From Symbiodinium natans (lineage: Eukaryota; Sar; Dinophyceae; Suessiales; Symbiodiniaceae), in the NCBI GenBank assembly GCA_905221605.1, contig CAJNDS010002435.1, positions 132,501 to 196,500 on the forward strand: a stretch of DNA of 64,000 nucleotides. The letters run 5' to 3'. The notes under the pieces are model-generated. The model was given only the letters and a program-made list of their open reading frames with translations. It did no database searches and was not told the origin of the DNA. This document shows, one piece after another, positions 50,701-60,595 of the stretch; position 1 is the first letter of the stretch, and the number at the start of each line of letters is the position of its first letter. A program made the translations under genes and the position numbers.

Positions 50701-53700
50701 CTCTGACATATGCTTGACAACAGACATGGATGTAATTGACCTTCCCTTACTTTATCCCACTTTGGAGATATCCTTTCAGCTGGTGCGGCTTCTTGGCACT
50801 TACCTTTTACTCAGGATAGCTGATATCTTGGGTAGTGCTGTCTGCCATTCAACATGGCAGCGGAGCTCTGAGGATGCTTTGCTTGAGCCTTCGATCCAGG
50901 GCGGCACACAGCACGACGAGAGTTTCGACTACGCGACCATGGACATCAACAAGGACGATGACAAACGCGGCGTTCCACAGTTCAGCGGCAAGCTAGACGA
51001 GTACAGAGACTACAGGAAGAGAGCCCTCCTTTACTTCAATAGTCTAGAAGACTCCAAACAGAATCTGGCGGCACCACGGTTAATCTCGAGCCTCAGCGGG
51101 GCAGCCTTCGAGTGCTTCCGGGAACGGGACCCGGCGGAGTTCAGAACAGATCGTGGTGTGGCCCAGCTTCTGGCGATACTCGACGAGCGCTTCCAGTTCA
51201 CTCCTGAGCAGGAGCTTTCAGATAAACTTGAAGATTTGCTATTTCGGTTGCGCCGCCGCCGTGGCGAAGAGTCCACTTCCTTCGTGACCAGATTCGAGAC
51301 TGCCCTAGCAAAGGTAGAAGAACTGATCACGGAAGAACAGCGAGTTGAGAGACGCCGACAGGGTGACTTGATGAGGTCCGAGTTCCGTAGGGCCAGCCTG
51401 GATTTCATCGTCGCTCAACAGCAACATCAAGCCACGGTCGCAGCTTTGCCGGAAGGAGCAGAGGCCCCAGCCGAACCGTTAGCACCTACTCCGCCCCGAG
51501 AACTTCCCCAAGTCCAGACTTTCAGATTCCCCGAGGTGGTCAAGGGCTTCATATTCCTCAGGCACATTGGCATTTCACTTCAAACCAGAGCATCGTTGCT
51601 TAGGTCAAGCGGTGGCTCCCTGCGCTATGACAAGGTTGCAGACCTGCTTAGGCGTACCGAGCTGGATGCCTTGGTTGCTAGCCGTTCGCAGGTAACCAGC
51701 CACGGCTTCTTTGCGGATGTGCCTGAGGAGGATGATCCCTATGAGGAGTCGCCCTTTGAAGTCGACGACGAATACGAGCCCGAGGAGGAGTTTGGTGCGT
51801 ATGCTGAAGGCGAGGAGTCGGAGTTTACCGAGGAGACCCTTGAAGAAGAGGAGGGCGACGGTGAAGAGTACAGTGTGGCGATGATGGGCTACCTTGAGGC
51901 CCGCAAGAAGCTTTTGAGCTTGAAGAAGGCGAGGGGGTTCAAAGAGCCCGGAGAAGGGGCCGCACACCCCAAGGGCGGCCAAAGTGGCGGCGACAGAGAT
52001 CGGCGTGAGCATCGAGACCGACGAGAACACCGAGATCGGGACCGTGGCCGGCCATCAACGCCAGCTGGCGGCGATGAACTTTCCTCCGGCCCTCTCAAGC
52101 GGGGGGATAAACGCTGGCGTCGAAGGCAGGATTTCAGCTGGAAGGACAGAGAACAGCCTCGTTCCAGCCAGCGGCCCTCGGCGACTCGACGGCCGCGAAC
52201 ACCGCCGCCTACCCGAAGGAGCAAGGGCGCTGGCAAGGGCAAGTCAAAGGGGAAGAGCAGTCGCTCTTCTGGCCATGCGAGGCGGGGTGAGCCACCAGGA
52301 TCGCAGTACCTCGGCATGGCCATCACTGAGCCTCGCCAGGAATTTCGCTTTGTCCCTGAGTTCAGCTATGTGGCCTACCACGCAGAGCGATCGACGCCGT
52401 CTTCTTTGAGTTCCAAACCGAGAACCACTCCGGAGTTCTCCTTTGTGTCTCGGCAGTCCATCAGCCAACTCGAGCATTTTGTAGAAGAATGTTTGACTTT
52501 GGATCGGCTTCTGGGTCTTGAGCCAAAGTGTCCGGAAGGTTCTGAGTCATGCTGTCTGGTAACTCCACCTGGATATGCCATTCTCGACACAGGTTGCACT
52601 TCCACTTTAGTTGGGGATGAGAATGAGCGTTTGTGGAGTGAAGAGCTTAAGAAGCAAACAGGTGGAGCCTTAAAGCCGGAGCAGGGTGATTCAGACATAA
52701 AGTTTGAGGGCATCAATGGCGAAACCAAAGCCACCTATCGGGTAAAGTATCCTGTGAAAATCGGCCCGAGGGATGGTTTCATTCAGGCTGCGGTCATTCC
52801 AGGGAAGGCCCCCTTCCTCCTTTCTATCCAGGCCTTGCGGGCCATGCAAGCTAAGCTAGACTGTGCAAACGATGTACTTGAAGTACCTGGCATAGGGAAG
52901 GTGCCACTGGAGACCAATGCCGTAGGCCATTACCTCCTGCCCCTCCTCGACTTTTCCTCTGGACACGCCTTCGCCTCAGCCGAGGCGGGATTTGGTCCGG
53001 ACAGCGAGCTGATCGTAGACGAAGCTGTTACCAGGCCTGAATCGGTTGTCGTAAATGGTCCTCCAGGGTTAGATGTAGCGGGGGGACTAGGGGAAACAGC
53101 CACAGCTCTTGATCCGGACCAAAGCCCAGACATCGCTGAATCCGAAGTCCAGCATGTTCCCAGATACAACGCCATTAAGGGTCGATCAGACGGGTATGCC
53201 ATAGGAGCCCTTGTTCGTTTAGCCAAGGAGACTAAGGGGCCCTGGGTAGATATCCCGAAAGAAACTCCCACGTTGTACCTCATCATGGGTAAACATGCGT
53301 TTAGTGCAGATCGGAAGCCTTGGCAGGTGAAAGCAGCACAGATCGGGTACCGAGCCAAAATTTTTCGAAAGCCCCCATCGCACCTACAGGGTGCTTGGGT
53401 CCTGGTCATGTCTCTTGTAGATCGGTGCCTGAAGGTGCTCATTGACTGGACAGAGTGTGAGCGTTGTGCAGGGAGATCATTGCCTCCAACTGGTGATGCG
53501 TCTTCGAAGTTTCTTTTTGTTTATGCAATTCCACCTGCCAAGGATTCTCCAGTACCGAAGTCAAAAGTAGAATGCGAACCATCCTCTGTTTCTGTGTCGC
53601 AAGTTACTGCTGAAGCTTTTGTTGCAGCATGTTCACTTGAAGATTTGCACGCAGGAACAGCTGATGTTGAGCGCAATCCCAAGCCCCAGCATTGTAGTGA

Positions 53701-56700
53701 GTTAGCGGACTCTGAGTCCTTTGTCAGCTGTGATGAGTCAGACGAAGCTCTGCGCGTGCCTTCTCAAACCAGACGGCCTTCAACCGCCGCAGTATGCTCA
53801 CTGCAGCCCTCACATGATCGAGTCGTACGGCAATGCGTCAGGGAACACGTACCATTGCAGTCACTGCCGCACGAAGTGCAGGGATTGCAAGGGAAGACTG
53901 GCTCGAGTTGTGAGGGCCACCGGAGAGATTCAATATGCGTACCGCAAGGACTGTGCCGTGACGCCCATTCCTGGACCATCGACCTTTACCGTCCTCGCCG
54001 ACGGAGATTTGGTGGAGTCAGAAGGCGCTCCCGAGGCTTTGGACAAGAAGGGCACCGTCACATATCCATTCAATGTCCGGAAGATTGCGTTGCACTCAGA
54101 GAAATTGAAGGCCCTACGAGAGAAGGACCAGAGAGCTTCCGAATATGCTCTGGAGATAGCGACTCAGAACCAGGCGCCAGTGCAGCAGGAAGTCAAGAGC
54201 TTGAAGACGAGTGGAGTCTTGACTGGACAAGCCTCGACAGGCCCGCCTGCCGGCTATCCCAGGGCTCCACTCCCTGCAGCAACAGCGCCGTTCAGTCATC
54301 CCAGGGCATCGCCGTCAGTGGTGCCAGCATCCTCAAGCACACCGCCCCAGATGGAGAGCATCATGTCGGCCGTCAGGGAGATGCTGGCCACAGAGTATGC
54401 CGCCACGCCACAGAAACCGGACGTAAAGATGGAGGACGAGAAGTCCATTGTCTCCCACATCAAGGAGCTGGAAGAGCAGGCTGCGGAGCTGATGACGCGA
54501 GCAGCGTACCTGAGGCAACAGATCGGCCTGCCAGCGCATCATTTCTTCACGGGGGTGACACAGTCAGCTCCAAGCCAGGGCAGCCAGGGAATGCCGAAGG
54601 CCGTGGCCAGCCCTCAGTGGCCAGAAGCCGGCCCTTCCCCTATGGGAGATCCCGATGCTGGCGATACCTGGGAGGTGTTGCGGCTGCGTTGACAGCGCAA
54701 GTCTTGCCTGAGGTGTTGCCGTCTGTGAAAGTAGAGGTTTCTGTTGACGAGGTTGTGACTAGTGACTGGCCTAGAGTTTCCCCGGAAGTACCCGTAGGCG
54801 AGTTAGAGCCACAGCCTAGACTCGAACTACCCCAGGCATGGAAAGCCACAAACCTCAACCTTGATCAGAAAGCAACCCGTGCTCAGCTGAGAGAATGGCT
54901 GGGTCCACAGGCGTGGAAGCTAGATCGTGGGGTTGAGGTAGGCCTGATTGAAGTGTTTGCCGGTAGAGCTAGGCTCAGCGAGGAGTTTGAGTCAGCCGGT
55001 GGAACTGCCATTCGTCTAGGCCGTGCGTGGGGACAGGAACTCCAAGGAGAGGAAGCCCGTTGGTACGTAAGATCACTTGTGAGTCTAGTACGGCCAAGAG
55101 ATGTTTTCATAGCATTTCCCTGTCGGTCCTACTGTCGATGGAGTGGGCTGAACGAGCAGAGGTCTTTAGGCGCTAGACAGAAGATCTTGCGAGAAATATT
55201 GGCTTCCCGATCCAATTGGGATATGCTCTTTGAAGTGCTTGAGTGTCAGAGCGCCAATGGAAGACATTGTAGTGCTGAGAATCCGAAGGGTTCCTTAGCG
55301 TGGGATGACAGGCGATTTCAGAAACTTAAGTGCCGTCATTTCTATGCTTCGTTCCATCAGTGCGCTTTGGGGCTCAGGCATCCCCGCACAGGTGTGCCAG
55401 TCCGCAAGAGCACAACCATCTTCACTACCAGAAGGGAGTTGGCTGGTCATATGCAGCAGTATCGGTGTAAATGCCGGGGATCGCATGATCAGCTAGCGGG
55501 TAGTTTCATGGGTAGGTCCGTAACCTCTTGGGCCGAGGACTATCCAAAGAAGATGGCCCGAGCGCTTGTGACAGGCATGTCAGCGCCCCGACCTCCCAGT
55601 TTCGGCCAAACTGTGCAGGAAGGGGTGCCTTATGAAACTAGCGTGCCACGATTTCAAGAAAGGATTGGGCATCCGAAGGTAGTTCCAGTAGGTTTCTTTG
55701 CCGGAGGAATTCGCGACGCAGCTTTCCCAGTAAGCCCTGGTGAACCTACGGTATTCAAAGTGACAGACACCGAGATGACTAAGCAGTTGAATGCACTTCA
55801 GTTCCCTGGTAGATACCGTCGAGCTGACTTGCCAGTCCCGGTGCAGGCACAGCTGAGGGTCTGGAGTGGACTCGAGGTAGACACAGTAACAACTGGAAAA
55901 TCATTGAAGTGCTATGCTAACCTTCCGACTGGCGTTGTAGCGACCAGGCGAACGACAGTTGCTCGGGTAGCGGGGGAATGGTACTATGTAGATCATTGTC
56001 ATGAAATGCAAGGAACCAAAAGACTCCGATTGCCTGTGAATTGCCAACTGCTAGTGACATTCTTTGGAGATAAGCCCTCACCAAATGAGCCTGTAGCTGC
56101 AGAGACACAGCCTGTTATTAAACCTGTGCCGGGTTTGCAAAGTGTCAGTGATCAACGCAAAGTGAGGGAGTATCTCCAAAGACTGCACGTTGGCCTTGGC
56201 CACTGTGGACGAGCCGAGTTCCTGCAACATTTAAAGGATGCTGGAGCAGCAACATGGCTGTTGCGCCAAGCTTCACAGTTCACATGCTCTCTTTGTGAAG
56301 CCCAACGAGCGCCAGATGCACATGCAGTGGTAGGTTCAGCCCGTCCGCGCAGTTTTAACTCTGTAGTGAGCATCGATACGCTAGATCTGACAGTCGAGCG
56401 TGACTCAGTGCAGCATCGCGTGTTCTCGTTGACAGCAGTAGATACTGCAACATCGTATGCGAGAGTTTTTGCACTAGAGGCGGGAGATAGCGCCACTGCG
56501 ATTCGGCAGCTTGAGCAGGGCTGGGTTCTACCGTACGGGGCTCCAGAATGTATCTTTTGTGATCCAGACACCATTTTCAGAAGTGATCAATTTGGCCAGT
56601 TCTTAGCCCGACATTCAATGCTTCAACGTCTTAGCGCTGCTCAAGCACCGTACCAACACGGCCAGATAGAACGACTGCACCGCACGCTGAGATTGCAAGT

Positions 56701-59700
56701 CCAGAAGGTGTTCTTGGAGGATCGTTCTTGCACACCTTTCGAAGCGGCCACAGCAGTCATTCAAGCCCGCAATGAGCTGATGAGAGTTGAGGGAGTGTCC
56801 CCGGCAGTTTTGGTGTTCGGTAAGCTTCCTAAAGCGCCGCCCAGTTTCGCTGAAGCGGATGAGGATTATCAGTTGCTTGCAGAGAGATTGCATCGTGAAG
56901 ATCCCTTGTACGAAACTCTCATGCTCAGACGTGTGGCGGCCCGGACGGCCTGGGTTCAAAGTGAGGTCAGAGACCGCGCGGCGCGAGTTTCCAGTACCAG
57001 GCCCAGGCCCTACAAAGGTCCGTACTACAAGGGTCAGGTCGTGTTGGTATACCGCCGGCGCAAAGGTGATGCAGCAAGTCCAGGGCAGAAAGGTGTTTGG
57101 CTGGGTCCCGGAGAGGTCGTAGCGGTTGAGAGTACCTCGGACAAGTTGGTCCCCCGTGTAATTTACGTAACGGTTCATGGACGTTTGTTTCTGTGTAGCC
57201 CTGAGCAGTTGCGTCCAGTAAGCGTGAAGGCTGAATGGGTCCGCGCGCAGCTGCAGAAGGGGCAATCCCTGCAGTCTTCCTTTCAGGACATGCGCCTAGC
57301 CCGGGCTCGCACCGTCCGCGCCGCTAGTTCCACCGCTGCAGTTGCCAACACCAGCTGGCGGCGATGAACTTTCCTCCGGCCCTCTCAAGCGGGGGGATAA
57401 ACGCCCTCATGGGGAGCACTCCGATTTGGAGCTGGAAGACCAGCACCGCGCAGAGCTGGGCCCTGGCGCTCGTCCTCTGATGGAGGCGCCGCCGCCTGCG
57501 GCAGTGTCTCCTGCTGTTCTTCGGAGTACCGAGGCGAGCAGCTCGGAGGTAAGACACCGTAGCCGCACTCCAATTCGAAATCCTCCACCGCGGGAAACAA
57601 GTCTCTGGGCATTCGCAGACTTTGAAGGGGGCGCGGCGGATCATGTTGCTGACGCGTGGTATAATGAGTCTTGTGAGCATGATTATGTTGGAATGTCGGT
57701 AGGCTTGGAATTTGACGTTGAGCTTAGCGAACTGGAGAGTGATGAGTCAATCGTACACATAGTGAGGGAGATGTGTTTCAATGCGGCAGCAGCTCAGAAA
57801 CGCAAGGCTGAGGTCAGCGAGCGTCATTTGACGTCCACTGAAAAAGAGATGTTTAGGCAAGCTAAGCGGGCCGAGTGGTCACAGTGGATTTCCAATGACG
57901 TCGTTGAACTTTTGAGCAGGCGAGGGATTGACCCGAAGCGCGTCATAAGCAGTCGCTGGATCCTGACCTGGAAGAATGTAGGGGATCAACCGAATGGTGA
58001 GAAGCGTCCGAAAGCTAGGTTAGTAATTAGGGGTTTTAAGGATCCAGATTTGGGTCAGTACTCTACAGCTTCACCTACATTATCCAGGCAGGGTCGGCAT
58101 GCGATTCTCACTCTGGCCGCTCATCATCAGTATCGACTGTTTACTCTGGATGCTAAGACAGCTTTCTTGGCAGGGGACAGGTCTTCAAGGGTTAAGCCAA
58201 TCTATGCTGAGCTGCCACGAGACTTGGTTTCAGATCAGGGGTACGACGAGGATACTATCGCCAGAATAAAGAAAGTACCTTATGGATTAAGTGAAGCACC
58301 GCTGGCGTGGTATCGTCGTCTTACCGCTGAACTAGAAACGTGTGGGTTCGAGCAGGTTCCAGCTGATAGATGTGTTTATGTCCTTAGAGATAAGAAAGAT
58401 CGAAGTAGAGTTTTGGGCCTAGTTGGGGCTCACGTAGATGATCTGTTAATTGCTGGTTGTTCTGCCAGTGTAGATCCACAGTTTGAAGCAGCGCTGCAGA
58501 AGCTAGTTGCTAGACTCCCTTTCGGTGAGCGCAAGTATGCAGATGTCGCTCCTGTTCTTTACACTGGGCTAAATCTACGCCAGCACCCCCTAAGTCGGAC
58601 CATTACTGTAGACCAGGCGCACTACGTAGAGAAGTTGCGTGAAACGCCGGTGAAGCCCCTGAAGGATGGCCTTCTAGATAAGGCAGGTCAAACCCAGTTC
58701 TGGTCACAACTAGGCGCTTTGCTGTGGGTTGCCGTTAACACCAGACCGGATGTAGCCTATGACGTCAGTCACTATGCCTCATACGGTACACGTCCTGAAA
58801 AGCAACACATCGTAGCTCTGAATAAGATTGTCCGCACCCTCAAGGCACAACCCTACTCTTTGACCTTCCAGAAAGTAGCGCAGAATTGGACTGATTTAGC
58901 ATTGGTCGTGTTCACGGATGCGGGTCATACGAGTAGGCCGTCGGGTCATAGTCAAGCGGGGGCTCTGATGTTTTGGGCGCCTAAGTCGGTTCTGAAGGGT
59001 GACATGGTAAAGTCTGTGTTGGCCGATTTCACCAGCTCTAAGATAGATCGTGCAGTTTGGTCCTCGTACGCTAGCGAACTCCAGGGTGCCACGATAGCTG
59101 CGGACTCATCCGTATCCTTGCTACTATTGTACGAGCAAGTCATGTATGGCCTGAGAGCCCGTGAGGTAAAACAGAAACTACTTCAAAAGGGGCAACATCG
59201 TATAATCGTGACGGATAACAAGGGATTATATGACAGCATTAGGACAGAGAAACCTTCAACCAGACAGGGGCAGAAGATGCAAAGCTTGGTGTATCAGATA
59301 CTGTATGACTTGGTTGTAGACCATGGTTTCTCAACGTACTGGGTAAATGCTGAACATATGATCGCGGACGGACTAACCAAGCTAAGTAGTTCCGGAGGCC
59401 GCGTCGACCTTGTGCGAGAGGTCATGGACACATGCCATATCCGCATCACGTATTGCACCAAATCAGGTAGAAAGGAAAAGCAAGCTACGCAACAGTTGCA
59501 CCCTAACGAACCTGAGTCCAGGAACTTGGAGTCATCGATAGATGTTTAAGGGTTTCAGGGATTGATGGTTCGTGGTGTTTGTTTTGTTACGATGCCCAAT
59601 CTTATGTACAGTGGCCGGACGTGCGAAGCACCCTTTCTCTGGTGATCTGCGGTTGAAGGTTATGATAGGAGTATGCAACCGCATTTTGGGCTCAGTATTT

Positions 59701-60502
59701 CCGAGTAACTGCCGTGTGCGCCCATCGCGGGGGTGTTGAAGAGCTTAGGCTCCTGATCTCTTAGGAGATGGGAGCACAGAGCAGTGAACTCGCTATGCCA
59801 CCTGTGGTGGCTCAAGGTGCACCGCGTAGCTTGCTGAGGTGAACGGAAAACATGTCCTCTGACATATGCTTGACAACAGACATGGATGTAATTGACCTTC
59901 CCTTACTTTATCCCACTTTGGAGATATCCTTTCAGCTGGTGCGGCTTCTTGGCACTTACCTTTTACTCAGGATAGCTGATATCTTGGGTAGTGCTGTCTG
60001 CCATTCAACATGCGTCCTGGCCCTTCTTTAACCCCAGCAAACTGCAAGCAAGGTGTACGTCTCTCATGCTCAGCGGCTGACATGTTTGGTCGCGGGCTCG
60101 CAGGACCCACACGGATCTGGATGTAGATTGACGGCCTTACCCAGGCTCCCCTAAACCCTAAACCCAAAACCCTAAACCCTAAACCCTAAACTTCTTAAGC
60201 CTTGGCCTTGGGATTGTGATCATTTCTGGCGTCGATATGGGGCAGCACAGACCGTCAAACTCCCAAATCCGATGCTGACTCCTGAGTCCCCAAGTGCTGC
60301 ATCTGGCACCCGGAAGCCGCCCTCACCCCACAAAAATCCAAGGTCAGTGCTGCTTTGGACTTCGGCGGTTTCTGGGTTCAGGGTTCTGTACCTCAGTTTC
60401 AGAACTGACAAAGCCGCAAAAGTTTCAACATTTTCCTCAACTTCAAACACTAAGCAAGAAAAGTTTTCCTTCCAGACAAAGGAATCCTGATAGTACAAGC
60501 TT

Positions 60503-60595
<93 letters not shown>

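Larger units (their letters stand above)
50578..60010 (+). mobile_element. Ty1/copia-type LTR retrotransposon nested in COPB2 intron 29
   Basis: 9,433 bp bounded by two 277-bp LTRs that I read as identical. Each starts TGTTGAA and ends TTCAACA (7-bp inverted ends, TG...CA). The flanks carry a perfect 5-bp target-site duplication, TGCGT (50573-50577 and 60011-60015). A primer-binding-site-like TGGCAGCGGAGC starts directly after the 5' LTR at 50855. A short purine tract (GCGGGGG) precedes the 3' LTR. The order protease - integrase - RT - RNase H marks it as copia superfamily. Identical LTRs and open frames indicate a recent insertion. It lies in the same orientation as the host gene. Confidence 0.95.

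Noticed and set aside
51031-53442. Several - strand ORFs of 120-170 codons within the retroelement
   Set aside because: They are shadows of the polyprotein on the opposite strand.
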